A DNA stretch of 64,000 bases from an uncultured Cohaesibacter sp. (GTDB lineage: Bacteria > Pseudomonadota > Alphaproteobacteria > Rhizobiales > Cohaesibacteraceae): NCBI RefSeq assembly GCF_963666525.1, contig NZ_OY762905.1, positions 1,515,331 to 1,579,330 on the forward strand, written 5' to 3'. The translations under genes were made by a program, and so were the position numbers. Numbering within the stretch: position 1 is the stretch's first letter; every line of letters starts with the position of its first letter. Under the pieces are notes generated by a model. That model saw nothing but the letters and a program-made list of their open reading frames with translations. It was not told the DNA's origin and ran no database searches. This document shows, piece by piece, positions 30,681 to 40,899 of the stretch.

Positions 30681-31040
30681 TCAACTCTCAAGCAGCACTT
30701 TCGACAGGCGCTCCAGCTCTTCGGCGGCCTTGTCGATCCGCCTGGCCAGTACCTCCTGATCCCCTTCGGACTTTTCCAGCACTGCTGAGCGGGCATCCCG
30801 CAGGGCGGAAATTTCTTCATTGAGATGCTTCACCCTGCCATCGGCCTCCGCCAAGAGGTCCATGGCCATGATCCCGGCCATCACCGTTAGCCGCTGATCG
30901 CCGATTTCACCGAAATTTTCCTTGAGCTGGGCAATCATGCCGTCAAATCGCCGGGCCAATGCCTGCAGATGCTCCTCCTGACCATCCTCGCAGGCCATTC
31001 GGTAAGCACGCCCATTGATGCTGACACTGACTTGAACCAT
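30681..31040 (-). CDS. zapA: Cell division protein ZapA
   Basis: ZapA binds FtsZ and bundles its filaments at the Z ring. It has 119 residues: an N-terminal beta-rich head (MVQVSVSINGRAYRMACEDGQ, HLQALARRFDGMI) and a C-terminal coiled coil (about 75-117, VKHLNEEISALRD and onward). The conserved VMAGIMAMDLLAEA segment is present. It is 37 bases downstream of the DUF4164 gene on the same strand and probably cotranscribed with it. Confidence 0.92.
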   Translation of the reverse strand: MVQVSVSINGRAYRMACEDGQEEHLQALARRFDGMIAQLKENFGEIGDQRLTVMAGIMAMDLLAEADGRVKHLNEEISALRDARSAVLEKSEGDQEVLARRIDKAAEELERLSKVLLES

Positions 31041-31077
31041 GTGTTACTCCAGCCAATCCGGTGGCTGACCCATTCTG

Positions 31078-31359
31078 TCACCCACCATGCCGGTCCAGAA
31101 CAGCCCGGACCGATTCCATTGCAGCGCCCAGTCGGCGGGACACTTCTTCATTGGCCCCTTCCAGCTTCTCTGCACGAGCCTTTTCCTTCTCCAGCGACCC
31201 CGTTAGATCCGAGCGTTCCCGGGTCATGCGTTGCAGGTCGTCCTGCATGGCCTTGACCGACAGGTCTCTGGTCTGCCGCTTGTCGATCGACTGCGACAGC
31301 CCCGCAATCGCCGCATCCAGTCTGGACAACGCCATCTCTACCCGCGTCTTGTCATTCAT
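31078..31359 (-). CDS. DUF4164 coiled-coil protein
   Basis: This is a 93-residue protein that is almost entirely coiled coil (MALSRLDAAIAGL, then MTRERSDLTGSLEKEKARAEKLE), matching the DUF4164 family found next to zapA in Hyphomicrobiales. No enzymatic motif is present. The position suggests a structural partner in cell division, which is an inference. I chose the ATG at 31359 (GGGGGCT upstream) over one at 31440. Confidence 0.82.
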   Translation of the reverse strand: MNDKTRVEMALSRLDAAIAGLSQSIDKRQTRDLSVKAMQDDLQRMTRERSDLTGSLEKEKARAEKLEGANEEVSRRLGAAMESVRAVLDRHGG

Positions 31360-31993
31360 GTAGCCCCCAAATCTCGCAAGAGACGGCTTTTCATTTCCAT
31401 TCCACGCGTGGCATACCGGCCAGATCTGTCCAGACGTCATGCAACACCAGTATCTGTCATTGGCCCATCACTTGGACCGAACTGTGTCAAATCTCGTCAA
31501 GAAATACCCGGATTTCCGCTTTTTCCAATAGCCTTGTGCCACAAACGCCGCGCACCATCGCGAAAATCGCTGGCGTGAGTAGGCCACACGAACAGGCCAG
31601 AGGACAAATTTCAACACGAAAGATGCATGAGCCGACAGAATCAAGACGCTGATTCACGCAAGATTCTTCATTCCCGCCAAATCTAGGAGACATAATCGAA
31701 CTTCGTCAATGGCACCTGTTCGTCAACAGTTCAAGTCCACAGGGAATGAAACTTGGCCCGTATATCATGCAGATTCTGCTGTTTTGGGTGTTTGCCCCAT
31801 TCGGGCGGATTGACTCTGCGAGCCCTGATGATAAATGTCAGGTCGTTTATAAAACGCCTCTGTCTGCCGGGCTTGCTAAGTGGCAAGGCAGTTCCTGTCT
31901 AACCAGATTGCGTTCAAATGTTAAAACCGACAATGGGCAGTTTCAGACGATTTCCAGGTCGATGGCATAGGACAATATCCAGAAGCAGAGTTC
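31360..31993. other. Long intergenic region, divergent promoters for tkt and DUF4164-zapA
   Basis: About 630 bases contain no recognisable gene. A possible plus-strand promoter for tkt is TTGACT at about 31811 with a TAAATG-like -10 some 16-17 bases on. TTTATAAAACG near 31848 is another AT-rich candidate. The region is long for this compact genome and may hold operator sites for the tkt-gap-pgk cluster, but I could not identify one. Confidence 0.4.
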
Positions 31994-33979
31994 ATGAACA
32001 ACATGGATAAACAGACCCGCATGGCGCATGCGATCCGCTTTCTTTCAATGGACGCCGTTGAGAAAGCAAACTCCGGACACCCCGGCCTTCCAATGGGTGC
32101 CGCGGACGTTGCTACCGTACTCTTCACCAAATTCATGCGATTCGACCCGACCAGCCCGAAGTGGGCTGACCGCGACCGTTTCGTGATGTCTGGTGGCCAC
32201 GGCTCGATGCTGCTCTATTCCCTGCTGCATCTGCTGGGATACGAGGACATGTCCATCGAAGATCTGGCAAACTTCCGCCAGCTGGGCGCCAAGACCGCCG
32301 GCCATCCCGAATATGGTCATGCCGCCGGCATCGAAACAACAACCGGCCCCTTGGGTCAGGGCATTGCCAACGCCGTCGGCATGGCAATCACCGAAAAGCT
32401 ACTGGCTGCCAAGTTCGGCGACGATCTGGTTGACCACCGCACTTATGTTCTGGCTGGCGATGGCTGCCTCATGGAAGGCATCTCGCAGGAAGCCATCGCT
32501 CTGGCAGGTCACCTCAAGCTCAACAAGCTGACCCTGCTCTGGGACGACAACAACATCACCATCGACGGCAATGTCAGCGTGTCCGATTCCACCGATCAGC
32601 ACGCCCGCTTCAAGGCCTGCAACTGGAACACCATGAGTGTTGACGGCCACGATCAGGCTGCCATTGCAGCGGCCCTCGAAGCTGCAGAGAAGAGCGACAA
32701 GCCAACCATGATCGCCTGCAAGACGGTCATCGGCTTCGGTTCTCCGAACAAGGCCGGCACCAACAAGGTGCATGGCGCGCCGCTTGGTGCTGAAGAAATC
32801 GCAGCAACCCGTGAAGCGCTTGGCTGGGATAGCGCACCGTTCGAGATCCCTGCCGACATCCGTGATGCATGGCGCATTGCCGGCCTCAACGCCGCTCAGG
32901 CCCACAAGGAATGGCAGAAGCGCCTTGAAGCTGCCGATCCGGAACTGCGCGCCGAGTTCGAACGCCGCATGCGTGGCGATCTGCCAGCCGGCTTCGAAGA
33001 AGCCATGGCCGAATACAAGAAGTCCCTGGCAGCAGACCCCAAGAAAGTGGCAACCCGCAAGGCTTCCGAAATGGCGCTCAACGTCATCACCGAAGTTGTG
33101 CCGGAAACCATTGGCGGTTCCGCCGACCTGACCGGGTCCAACAACACCAAGACCCCGTCAACCGTTTCTGTCACACCGGACGACTTCTCCGGCCGTTACA
33201 TGAACTGGGGCATCCGCGAACATGGCATGGCCTCTGCAATGAACGGCATGGCCCTGCATGGTGGAGTCATTCCTTACGGCGGCACTTTCCTGGTCTTTGC
33301 CGACTACATGCGCGGCGCAATGCGCCTGTCCGCCCTCATGGAACAGCGGGTCATCTACGTCCTGACCCACGACTCCATCGGCCTTGGCGAAGATGGCCCG
33401 ACCCATCAGCCGGTTGAAACCCTCGCATCGTTGCGCGCTATCCCGAACATGCTGGTCTTCCGTCCGGCTGACGCGATGGAAACCGCAGAGTGCTGGGAAA
33501 TCGCCATCTTGTCAAAGAGCAACCCGAGCTCCATGGCGCTCACACGCCAGAACCTCACCCCGTATCGCATCGAGTATTCCGAAGAGAACCTCTGTGCACG
33601 CGGCGCCTACCTGCTCTCCGATTGCGACGGCGATGCCGATGTCTCGATCTTTGCATCGGGCTCGGAAGTCGAGATCGCAATGGCCGCCAAGGACGCTCTG
33701 GCCGAACAGGACATTCTGGCTCGCGTTGTATCTGTTCCGTGCTTTGAGCTTTTCGAAGCGCAATCGGAAGAGTATAAGAAAGAGATCCTGGGTGAAGCCA
33801 AGGTCAATGTCGGCATCGAAGCTGCCCTGCGCATGGGTTGGGATCGCTTCATCGGCTCTGATGGCGTCTTCATCGGCATGAACAGCTTCGGCGCTTCAGG
33901 CCCATATCAGGAACTCTATGAGAAATTCGGCATCACCTCAGACAATGTTGTCGCAAAGGTTGTCGAACGCCTAAAATAG
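31994..33979 (+). CDS. tkt: Transketolase
   Basis: This thiamine-diphosphate enzyme moves two-carbon units between sugar phosphates in the pentose phosphate pathway. It has 661 residues. Motifs include [14 protein letters not shown] near the N-terminus, the ThDP/Mg site [13 protein letters not shown], and [20 protein letters not shown] (about 465-484) in the pyrimidine-binding domain, then the C-terminal domain. The start is supported by [25 protein letters not shown]; the ribosome site is weak (GCAGAG). It precedes gap and pgk, each with its own leader and terminator. Confidence 0.97.
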   Translation: MNNMDKQTRMAHAIRFLSMDAVEKANSGHPGLPMGAADVATVLFTKFMRFDPTSPKWADRDRFVMSGGHGSMLLYSLLHLLGYEDMSIEDLANFRQLGAKTAGHPEYGHAAGIETTTGPLGQGIANAVGMAITEKLLAAKFGDDLVDHRTYVLAGDGCLMEGISQEAIALAGHLKLNKLTLLWDDNNITIDGNVSVSDSTDQHARFKACNWNTMSVDGHDQAAIAAALEAAEKSDKPTMIACKTVIGFGSPNKAGTNKVHGAPLGAEEIAATREALGWDSAPFEIPADIRDAWRIAGLNAAQAHKEWQKRLEAADPELRAEFERRMRGDLPAGFEEAMAEYKKSLAADPKKVATRKASEMALNVITEVVPETIGGSADLTGSNNTKTPSTVSVTPDDFSGRYMNWGIREHGMASAMNGMALHGGVIPYGGTFLVFADYMRGAMRLSALMEQRVIYVLTHDSIGLGEDGPTHQPVETLASLRAIPNMLVFRPADAMETAECWEIAILSKSNPSSMALTRQNLTPYRIEYSEENLCARGAYLLSDCDGDADVSIFASGSEVEIAMAAKDALAEQDILARVVSVPCFELFEAQSEEYKKEILGEAKVNVGIEAALRMGWDRFIGSDGVFIGMNSFGASGPYQELYEKFGITSDNVVAKVVERLK

Positions 33980-34004
33980 GCGTAAACACTTATCGCGCAC
34001 TTGC

Positions 34005-34040
34005 AATTGGCAGGGAAAATCCGATTTTTTCTGCCAATTT
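34005..34040 (+). terminator. Probable terminator of tkt
   Basis: AATTGGCAG and CTGCCAATT form a perfect 9-bp stem 25 bases past the tkt stop codon. The T-run after the stem is poor (TTGCTTGG), and T6 lies inside the loop, so termination may be partial. Confidence 0.5.
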
Positions 34041-34059
34041 GCTTGGCAGCGATGTTGAA

Positions 34060-34073
34060 TTGTCATACGACAA
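34060..34073. promoter_or_regulatory. Palindrome upstream of gap
   Basis: TTGTC-ATAC-GACAA is a perfect 5-bp inverted repeat with a 4-base spacer, followed by a related TTGTCT at about 34080. It lies about 140 bases before the gap start and could be an operator for a dimeric regulator of the glycolytic genes. Confidence 0.35.
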
Positions 34074-34207
34074 AAGTATATTGTCTACCTAAAATGAGAT
34101 CGATCAAGGCGCGGACGTAAACCCTCTATTATCACGCGTTCAACAATTTGATCTAAGTGCAAGACCGGCCCGACAGAATGAAGTGCCGGCTAAATCAGGA
34201 GAAAGTC

Positions 34208-35218
34208 ATGACTGTAAAAGTGGCGATCAATGGTTTCGGTCGTATTGGCCGTAACGTGCTTCGTGCTATCATCGAATCCGGCCGTACCGACATCGAAGTT
34301 GTTGCAATCAACGACCTGGGCCCTGTTGAAACCAACGCTCACCTGGTCCGCTTCGACTCTGTCCATGGCAAATTCCCTGGCACCGTTACCGTTGACGGCG
34401 ACACCATTGACGTGGGCCGCGGCCCGATCAAGGTAACCGCCATCCGCAACCCTGAAGAACTGCCTTGGGGCGAACTGGGTATCGACGTTGCTATGGAATG
34501 CACCGGTATCTTCACTGCCAAGGAAAAAGCTTCCATGCACCTGACCGCTGGTGCAAAACGCGTTCTGGTTTCCGCTCCTGCTGACGGCGCTGACAAAACC
34601 ATCGTTTACGGCGTCAACCACGACACCCTGACTGCAGACGACCTGGTTGTTTCCAACGCTTCCTGCACCACCAACTGCCTGTCTCCGGTTGCTTATGCCC
34701 TGAACAAGGCTGTTGGCATCGAAAAAGGCTTCATGACCACCATTCACTCCTACACTGGTGACCAGCCTACCCTCGATACCATGCACAAAGACCTGTATCG
34801 CGCTCGCGCAGCAGCTCTGTCCATGATCCCGACTTCTACCGGTGCTGCAAAAGCTGTTGGTCTGGTTCTGCCTGAACTGGCTGGCAAGCTGGACGGCGTT
34901 GCAATCCGCGTACCGACCCCGAACGTATCTGTTGTCGACCTGGTGTTCATCGCTCAGAAAGACACCACCGTTGCTGAAATCAACGCAGCAATCCGCGAAG
35001 CAGCAGACGGCGAACTCAAAGGCGTCCTCGGCTACACCGATCTGCCGAACGTTTCCTCTGACTTCAACCATGACAGCCACTCTTCCGTCTTCCACATGGA
35101 TCAGACCAAAGTCATGGACGGCCGCATGGTTCGTATCCTGAGCTGGTACGACAACGAATGGGGCTTCTCCAACCGCATGGGCGACACTGCAGTTGCCATG
35201 GCTAAACTCATCAAGTAA
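34208..35218 (+). CDS. gap: Glyceraldehyde-3-phosphate dehydrogenase, type I
   Basis: This enzyme oxidises glyceraldehyde-3-phosphate to 1,3-bisphosphoglycerate. It has 336 residues: NAD-binding [14 protein letters not shown] at the start, the active-site Cys in [13 protein letters not shown] and the catalytic His in HSYTGDQ. NAIND-type NAD preference is suggested by [16 protein letters not shown]. The ATG at 34208 has AGGAG. Codon choice differs from neighbours: Ala is often GCT, Val GTT and Lys AAA, where adjacent genes favour GCC and AAG. This is the usual mark of very high expression. A terminator follows. Confidence 0.97.
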   Translation: MTVKVAINGFGRIGRNVLRAIIESGRTDIEVVAINDLGPVETNAHLVRFDSVHGKFPGTVTVDGDTIDVGRGPIKVTAIRNPEELPWGELGIDVAMECTGIFTAKEKASMHLTAGAKRVLVSAPADGADKTIVYGVNHDTLTADDLVVSNASCTTNCLSPVAYALNKAVGIEKGFMTTIHSYTGDQPTLDTMHKDLYRARAAALSMIPTSTGAAKAVGLVLPELAGKLDGVAIRVPTPNVSVVDLVFIAQKDTTVAEINAAIREAADGELKGVLGYTDLPNVSSDFNHDSHSSVFHMDQTKVMDGRMVRILSWYDNEWGFSNRMGDTAVAMAKLIK

Positions 35219-35267
35219 TGATGACAGCCTGCCCTGCCGGACCACTCCGGCGGGGTGCCAAGTCTTC

Positions 35268-35329
35268 AAAGGCGCTGTTTTTGAGACAAAACCGGACAAG
35301 CGGGTTTTGCTCCGGGAACAGCGCCTTTT
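35268..35329 (+). terminator. Branched intrinsic terminator of gap
   Basis: AAAGGCGCTGTT and AACAGCGCCTTT form a perfect 12-bp outer stem enclosing a second hairpin (AAAACC/GGTTTT), followed by TTTTC. It separates gap from pgk, whose start is about 175 bases further on. Confidence 0.75.
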
Positions 35330-35504
35330 CTACTTCATGACCCCGGACGAGACGCGATGCCCTGCCCCGGCAACCGGCAACGCTCCGACGGGCCGCGTGA
35401 AGTCGAGAATCCGACCTGAAGCCAGACTCTCCCGATGAGACCGGACGGCTTTGAACAGACACACAACCGGCAGACAGATGTCGGCCAGACTGTAGGATCA
35501 TCCA

Positions 35505-36698
35505 ATGGCAAATTTCAAAACCCTTGATGACGTTGATGTAAGCGGCAAACGCGTACTCGTTCGCGTTGACCTCAACGTTCCGATGAAAGACGGCGAAGTC
35601 ACTGATACCACCCGTATCGATCGCATCGTGCCAACCCTTTCCGAAATTTCCGAAAAGGGCGGCAAGGTTATTATCCTCGCGCACTTCGGCCGCCCCAAGG
35701 GCGAAAAGAACCCGGCCATGAGCCTCAAGCAGGTTGTTCCGGCGCTTTCCAAGGCCCTCAACATGCCGGTTGGCTTCGCTGAAGACTGCATCGGCGATGT
35801 TGCCAAGGCTGCCATCGACAACATGGCAAACGGTGACGTTCTGGTGCTGGAAAACACCCGTTTCTACAAGGGCGAAGAAAAGAACGATCCGGAATTTGCC
35901 GCTCAGCTGGGCGCCAACGGCGACCTGCTGGTTGCTGACGCATTCTCCGTTTCCCACCGCGCCCACGTTTCCACCGAAGGCCTCTGCCATCACATGCCAG
36001 CTGTTGCCGGTCGCACCATGCAGCAGGAACTGGAAGCCCTCGATTCCGCACTGGGCACCCCGAACCGTCCGGTTCTGGCTGTTGTTGGCGGCGCCAAGGT
36101 TTCCACCAAGATCGACCTTCTCGAAAACCTTGTCACCAAGGTTGACGGTCTGGTCATCGGCGGCGGCATGGCAAACACCTTCCTGGCCGCTCTGGGCAAG
36201 GATGTTGGCAAATCCCTTTGCGAGCATGATCTGGCCGAAACCGCAAAACGCATCATGACTGCTGCCGAGAAGGCTGGCTGCGAGATCGTTCTGCCGACCG
36301 ATGCTCTGGTTGCCAAGGAATTCGCAGCCAACGCGCCTTACGAAGTCTGCGACGTTGACAGCGTTCCTTCCGACGGCATGATGCTGGACGTTGGACCGAA
36401 ATCCGTTGAAGCCGTTGTTGCCTGGATCGAAAAGGCCAACACCGTTGTCTGGAACGGCCCGCTCGGCGCCTTCGAAATCACCCCGTTCGACACCGCAACC
36501 GTTGCTGCCGCAAAGGCTGCTGCCGCCAAGACCAAGGCTGGCAAGCTGACCTCCGTTGCCGGTGGTGGCGACACCGTGGCCGCCCTCAACCATGCTGGTG
36601 TTTACGAAGACTTCTCCTACATCTCCACCGCTGGCGGTGCATTCCTCGAATGGATGGAAGGCAAGGCTCTTCCGGGTGTGGAAGTCCTCAAGGCCTGA
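35505..36698 (+). CDS. pgk: Phosphoglycerate kinase
   Basis: This enzyme transfers phosphate from 1,3-bisphosphoglycerate to ADP, giving ATP and 3-phosphoglycerate, the SerA substrate. It has 397 residues: the substrate-binding [15 protein letters not shown], then [10 protein letters not shown], the hinge-region [14 protein letters not shown], and the nucleotide loop [11 protein letters not shown] near the C-terminus. The order tkt-gap-pgk is the usual Hyphomicrobiales cluster. No fructose-bisphosphate aldolase follows, although one often does in relatives. Confidence 0.97.
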   Translation: MANFKTLDDVDVSGKRVLVRVDLNVPMKDGEVTDTTRIDRIVPTLSEISEKGGKVIILAHFGRPKGEKNPAMSLKQVVPALSKALNMPVGFAEDCIGDVAKAAIDNMANGDVLVLENTRFYKGEEKNDPEFAAQLGANGDLLVADAFSVSHRAHVSTEGLCHHMPAVAGRTMQQELEALDSALGTPNRPVLAVVGGAKVSTKIDLLENLVTKVDGLVIGGGMANTFLAALGKDVGKSLCEHDLAETAKRIMTAAEKAGCEIVLPTDALVAKEFAANAPYEVCDVDSVPSDGMMLDVGPKSVEAVVAWIEKANTVVWNGPLGAFEITPFDTATVAAAKAAAAKTKAGKLTSVAGGGDTVAALNHAGVYEDFSYISTAGGAFLEWMEGKALPGVEVLKA

Positions 36699-36737
36699 TG
36701 GCAGGACCGTCAGGTCCCCTCATGCTTCATCAAAAGG

Positions 36738-36768
36738 TGCGCCAATCAGCAGATTGGCGCATTTTTTA
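36738..36768 (+). terminator. Intrinsic terminator of pgk
   Basis: TGCGCCAATC and GATTGGCGCA form a perfect 10-bp stem with a 4-base loop, followed by T6. It lies 40 bases past the pgk stop codon. Confidence 0.9.
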
Positions 36769-36861
36769 TTGCCCGCCGGTCTCCTGCCCTTGCAACCGGA
36801 CCGCTTTTGCGAGATATGAGAGCAAAGCGAACCAAGCCCCCAATCATCGATAGGTCACATC

Positions 36862-37500
36862 ATGGAGCCAACCCAGATTTATCTCGTCACCCCGCGGCAC
36901 ATTGATCTGGAAACTTTCCCGCCCCAATTGCAAGCAGCCATGGATGGAGGCGAAATCGCAGCCCTGCTGATCGATAGCGAAACCGCCAATGACAACGAGC
37001 TGCAGAAGATCGCCCAGACCATCGCCCCGATGGCCCAGAAGAACGATATCGCCGTCGTGTTGCGCGGTGACTCCCGCGTCGCCGGACGCACCAAATGCGA
37101 CGGCCTTCATCTCGATGGCGACCTGACGGACATCCAGAACAACGTCGAGGATTTGTCGAACCGCTTCATGCTCGGCGCCGAAGGGGGCAACAAGCGCCAC
37201 TCGGCCATGGAAATCGGCGAGAGCGGCATCGACTACATCATGTTCGGACGTCTCGACGCCCCGACCGCAGACACCATCCACGAGAAATCCCTCGAGATGG
37301 CAGAATGGTGGTCGGCCTTGTTCGAAGTGCCTGCCGTCATCATCGGCGGCATGGATCTTGGTGAGTGCGCCAAGGTGTCGGCAATGGGTATCGAGTTCAT
37401 CGCCCTGAGGGAAGCCATCTGGGATCATGAAGCCGGACCTCAGGTTGCAGTTCGCGAGGCCGTATCGCTTCTGGCGGAAGGCGCAGCAAGCGCCGAATAA
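36862..37500 (+). CDS. ThiE-like TIM-barrel protein (divergent thiamine phosphate synthase)
   Basis: This is a 212-residue protein of the ThiE/TenI fold. The start IYLVTPRHIDLETF matches the first strand of the barrel, GRTKCDGLHLDGDL the second conserved region, and VPAVIIGGMDLGECAKVSAMGIEFIALR the phosphate-binding end. The ThiE motif around the pyrophosphate site (GPVFxTxTK) is replaced by YIMFGRLDAPTAD, so true thiamine phosphate synthase activity is doubtful. It lacks other thi genes nearby and sits downstream of pgk, where relatives also carry a ThiE-like gene. Confidence 0.75.
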   Translation: MEPTQIYLVTPRHIDLETFPPQLQAAMDGGEIAALLIDSETANDNELQKIAQTIAPMAQKNDIAVVLRGDSRVAGRTKCDGLHLDGDLTDIQNNVEDLSNRFMLGAEGGNKRHSAMEIGESGIDYIMFGRLDAPTADTIHEKSLEMAEWWSALFEVPAVIIGGMDLGECAKVSAMGIEFIALREAIWDHEAGPQVAVREAVSLLAEGAASAE

Positions 37501-37670
37501 TGCAGAAGCATCCTCGTGCCATTCATACCGAAGGATCGACAATCCGACCATAGAATGGCCGGAATTGCTTGCCAGAACATATGAGAGAACGATGATTGAC
37601 CGGGCATAGGCACGTCCCGGAGATCAATGCCAAAAAATGATGCCAGAGACTGAAGTCAGAATACAGGGTC

Positions 37671-38897
37671 ATGTTTTCAAGCAAAGTTAGAACGCCCGTG
37701 GCGATCCCGCAGCAGCATGCAAGGCCATTTCGGCATCGGCTCAAAGACTGGCGTCTCGGGCTCGGCCTCGCCGTGGCATGGACGGCAATTGCGGGAGCGA
37801 ACCTCAGTGCCGATCTCGCAATTGCGCAGCCCCAGATACAGCCTGCAGCCGCAGCCCCTCCAGCCAGGGCGGTCAGCGATCCGGCCCCTCAGTCTGCCTT
37901 GGACGGCAGCGCCGCATCCGACAGTGAAGCGGCCGATCAGACTCCGGAAAGCGCAGCAACTGGAGCAACCGCCGAAGACGATGCGGACGGGACGCCCGAC
38001 CCGACCCTCAATCCGCCGGCAGCCATAACCGACCCATCCAATCCATTCGATGTGCCGCGTTTCGTGCTCAAATCGACGTCTGCCTATTCAGCCTATCAGC
38101 GCGGCTTCTATCTCACCGCCTTTGCCCTTGCCACCAAGCTTGCTGGCCTTGGCGATGTCCCCTCGCAGACTCTGCTCGGCAATCTCTATCTCGACGGCTC
38201 CGGCATTCCGCAGGACTTCAAGGAAGCGGCCAACTGGTTCGCTCTCGCCGCAGATCAGGGCGACAGGGAAGCACAGTTCAGCCTCGGCATGCTCTATGCC
38301 CGGGGGCAGGGCGTCGACAAGGATTTGCAGAAGGCGCTTGGCTGGTTCGAGAAGGCCGCAGCACAGGATCAAAAGAACGCCCAGTTCAATCTGGGCCTGC
38401 TCTATCTGCAAGGGCAGCTGGTGGAGCAGGATACCACCAAGGCACTGGACTTGCTGACCAAGGCGGCCAATCAGGGCGTTGCAGAGGCGCAATACACGCT
38501 GGCCAATCTCTATCAGTCGGATTATTTCCCGACCCCCAATCTGGATCAGGCAGCCTACTGGATGCAGCTGGCAGCCCAGAACGGCTTTCTCGACGCCCAG
38601 CTGGAATTCGGCCTGATGCTGTTTCAGGGCAAGGGTGTCGCGCAGGACTTCGCCGCGGCTCGCGCCTGGATCAAGCAGGCCGCTGATGCCGGCAGCATTC
38701 TGGCCCAGAACCGCCTCGCCCGCATCCTCGCTCGCGGCTATGGCGAGCCCCCAGCTCCGGTCGATGCCGCCAAATATTATCTGCTCTCCAAGCGGGCAGG
38801 CAAGACGGACGACTGGCTTGAAAAATTCTTCAAGGAACTGCCCGACGCGGAAAAGCAGCTGGCAATCAAGGAACTCAGCAGCCGTACATTCTGGTAG
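37671..38897 (+). CDS. Sel1-like repeat (TPR) exported protein
   Basis: This is a 408-residue protein with an N-terminal hydrophobic segment at about 30-50 (LGLGLAVAWTAIAGANLSA), probably a signal anchor or signal peptide. An Ala/Pro-rich linker to about 120 follows, then about six Sel1 repeats of 36 residues each. Examples are DVPSQTLLGNLYLDGSGIPQ, EAQFSLGMLYARGQGVDKDL and NAQFNLGLLYLQGQL. Sel1 proteins act as scaffolds in envelope or signalling complexes; the partner is unknown. It lies 170 bases after the ThiE-like gene. A terminator lies about 130 bases downstream. Confidence 0.88.
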   Translation: MFSSKVRTPVAIPQQHARPFRHRLKDWRLGLGLAVAWTAIAGANLSADLAIAQPQIQPAAAAPPARAVSDPAPQSALDGSAASDSEAADQTPESAATGATAEDDADGTPDPTLNPPAAITDPSNPFDVPRFVLKSTSAYSAYQRGFYLTAFALATKLAGLGDVPSQTLLGNLYLDGSGIPQDFKEAANWFALAADQGDREAQFSLGMLYARGQGVDKDLQKALGWFEKAAAQDQKNAQFNLGLLYLQGQLVEQDTTKALDLLTKAANQGVAEAQYTLANLYQSDYFPTPNLDQAAYWMQLAAQNGFLDAQLEFGLMLFQGKGVAQDFAAARAWIKQAADAGSILAQNRLARILARGYGEPPAPVDAAKYYLLSKRAGKTDDWLEKFFKELPDAEKQLAIKELSSRTFW

Positions 38898-39027
38898 CTT
38901 TTTTCCCTTTTTCTGCAGCCAGCGCGCGGCCCAAAGGTTAGCAACTTAAGTATTTCGGCAGTTTTACGCCGGAAAATCAGCCAAAAGCCTTGCAAAAGAA
39001 CCCTGAATATGGTCCTACAAGGCACCC

Positions 39028-39070
39028 GCCCCGAAGGCTGCTCTTTGCTTGGCCTCTGCGGGGCCTTTTT
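39028..39070 (+). terminator. Terminator between Sel1 protein gene and efp
   Basis: GCCCCG and CGGGGC pair around a loop of about 25 bases that can itself fold (AAGGC/GCCT), followed by T5. It lies 130 bases past the Sel1 gene and 70 bases before efp, so it could also act as an attenuator in the efp leader. Confidence 0.6.
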
Positions 39071-39139
39071 CACCCTATGGCATTATTACAGGATCGCAGC
39101 TGCCTTTGGTTCCGCGTCCTGTCAGCAAGATGGCTTGTT

Positions 39140-39703
39140 ATGAAAATCAATGGTAACGAAATCCGGCCTGGCAACGTGATCGAACATCAGGGCACGATCT
39201 GGGCTGCAGTCAAGGTGAATGCAGTGAAACCCGGTAAGGGTGGTGCATTCGCTCAGGTTGAGCTGAAGAACCTGCTCGACGGCCGCAAGCTCAACGAACG
39301 CTTCCGTGCATCGGAAACCGTTGAGCGCGTGCGTCTGGAGCAGAAGGATTTCACGTTCCTTTATGAAGAAGGCGAGAACCTTGTCTTCATGGATACCGAA
39401 TCCTATGAACAGCTTGAACTCAACAAGGATTTCGTCGGCGAGCGCGCTGCGTTCCTGCAGGACGGCATGTCTGTTGTGGTCGAACTCTACGAAGAACGCC
39501 CGATCGGCATCGATCTGCCGGATCAGGTCACGCTGGAAGTGACGGAAACCGAACCGACCATCAAGGGCCAGACCCAGTCGTCTTCCTACAAGCCGGCAAT
39601 GCTTGAAAATGGCGTTCGCTGCATGGTGCCTCCGTTCATCACCACCGGTGAGCGGATCGTCGTCGACACCAACGAAATCGAATATGTGAAGCGCGCCGAC
39701 TAG
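39140..39703 (+). CDS. efp: Elongation factor P
   Basis: EF-P relieves ribosome stalling at polyproline. It has 187 residues with three beta-barrel domains. The tip loop reads VKPGKGGAF, with Lys33 in the place of the lysine that EpmA/EpmB modify in E. coli, so a lysylated form is possible; the modification genes are not in this window. The C-terminal domain shows the conserved [19 protein letters not shown] chose the ATG at 39140 because [16 protein letters not shown] is the canonical start; upstream in-frame ATGs are not conserved. Confidence 0.96.
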   Translation: MKINGNEIRPGNVIEHQGTIWAAVKVNAVKPGKGGAFAQVELKNLLDGRKLNERFRASETVERVRLEQKDFTFLYEEGENLVFMDTESYEQLELNKDFVGERAAFLQDGMSVVVELYEERPIGIDLPDQVTLEVTETEPTIKGQTQSSSYKPAMLENGVRCMVPPFITTGERIVVDTNEIEYVKRAD

Positions 39704-39901
39704 GCCCTTCACTCCCGGACGACCGGTTCGTCTGGCTTATCAAGTTTCATGGCGCGTCGATGAATGGCTTTTTCGTTGACGCGCCTTGTTTTACCCTTGC
39801 GGCGCTCCCTTGCATCATCGATCATACGGGGAGGTTCGCGTCCGTCCGTATATCAAGGCTCGTTTGGTCAAGCCCCGCTCTATTTAGGAACGTCAACGAA
39901 A

Positions 39902-40687
39902 ATGGCACGCTCAGCTCTCCTCAACGTCATGGTACAGGCCGCACTCAAGGCAGGCCGCAAGCTTGCTCGCGATTTCGGTGAATTGGAAAACCTTCAGGTC
40001 TCTCGCAAGGGACCGGGCGATTTTGTCACCAACGCCGATCTGCAGGCAGAAAAGACCCTGACCGACGAGCTGCGCAAGGCACGCCCGAACTTCGGCTTCC
40101 TGAGGGAAGAATCCGGAGCCGAGGAAGGTCTCGACACGAGCCATCGCTGGATCATCGATCCGCTGGATGGCACCACCAACTTCCTGCACGGCATTCCCAT
40201 TTTCTCCATTTCCATCGCACTGGAACATGAAGGCCGCATCATTGCCGGTGTGATCTACAACCCGGCCACCGACGACCTTTTCACTGCCGAACGGGGCCGT
40301 GGCGCGTTCCACAACGACCGCCGCATGCGCGTTGCCGCCCGCGATGACATCCATGATTGCGTCATCGGCACCGGTGTCCCTCATCTGGGCCGTGGCAAGC
40401 ACAAGCCTTATCTGGCCCATCTGGAAAATGTCATGGCCGAAGTATCAGGCATCCGTCGCCTCGGCTCGGCCGCCCTCGACATGGCCTACGTGGCATCGGG
40501 CCGCTTTGACGGTTTCTGGGAAGAATCCATCAACGCCTGGGACATTGCCGCAGGGGTTCTGATGGTGCGTGAAGCAGGTGGCTTCGTGACCGATATGGAA
40601 GGTGGCGACAAGATGCTGGAAATCGGCTCTGTCATTGCAGGCAACGAGCTGATTCGCATGCGTCTGGAAAAAATTCTGAAGAAATAG
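39902..40687 (+). CDS. suhB: Inositol-1-monophosphatase family protein (SuhB-like)
   Basis: This is a Mg-dependent, Li-sensitive phosphatase of 261 residues. The metal sites are visible: Glu in FLREESGAEEG, the signature WIIDPLDGTTNFLHGIP, and WDIAAGVLMVREAGG near the C-terminus. It hydrolyses inositol phosphates and, in E. coli, SuhB also joins the rRNA antitermination complex. I chose the ATG at 39902 (AGGAA upstream) over one at 39764. It follows efp, as in other Hyphomicrobiales, and ends in a terminator. Confidence 0.93.
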   Translation: MARSALLNVMVQAALKAGRKLARDFGELENLQVSRKGPGDFVTNADLQAEKTLTDELRKARPNFGFLREESGAEEGLDTSHRWIIDPLDGTTNFLHGIPIFSISIALEHEGRIIAGVIYNPATDDLFTAERGRGAFHNDRRMRVAARDDIHDCVIGTGVPHLGRGKHKPYLAHLENVMAEVSGIRRLGSAALDMAYVASGRFDGFWEESINAWDIAAGVLMVREAGGFVTDMEGGDKMLEIGSVIAGNELIRMRLEKILKK

Positions 40688-40710
40688 GCCTACCGGCTTG
40701 TCGAAGCGTT

Positions 40711-40746
40711 TTAAGGAGATCGTCCACCCGGCGGTCTCCTTTTTTG
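40711..40746 (+). terminator. Intrinsic terminator of suhB
   Basis: AAGGAGA and TCTCCTT pair around a 15-base loop that can itself form a small hairpin, followed by T6. It lies about 25 bases beyond the stop codon. Confidence 0.82.
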
Positions 40747-40899
40747 TCTGAGACCACCGCACCGCTACGCTGTGCTTTTGCCTGTATACAGCCCTTCAGG
40801 AGGCCACAAGGCTGTATCTTCGCTGCCATACTGAGCAACAGCATTCTCCTGAGCTCGCACGCTGCAGCAATTCTTACCCCAAATCCGGCTGTCTATATA

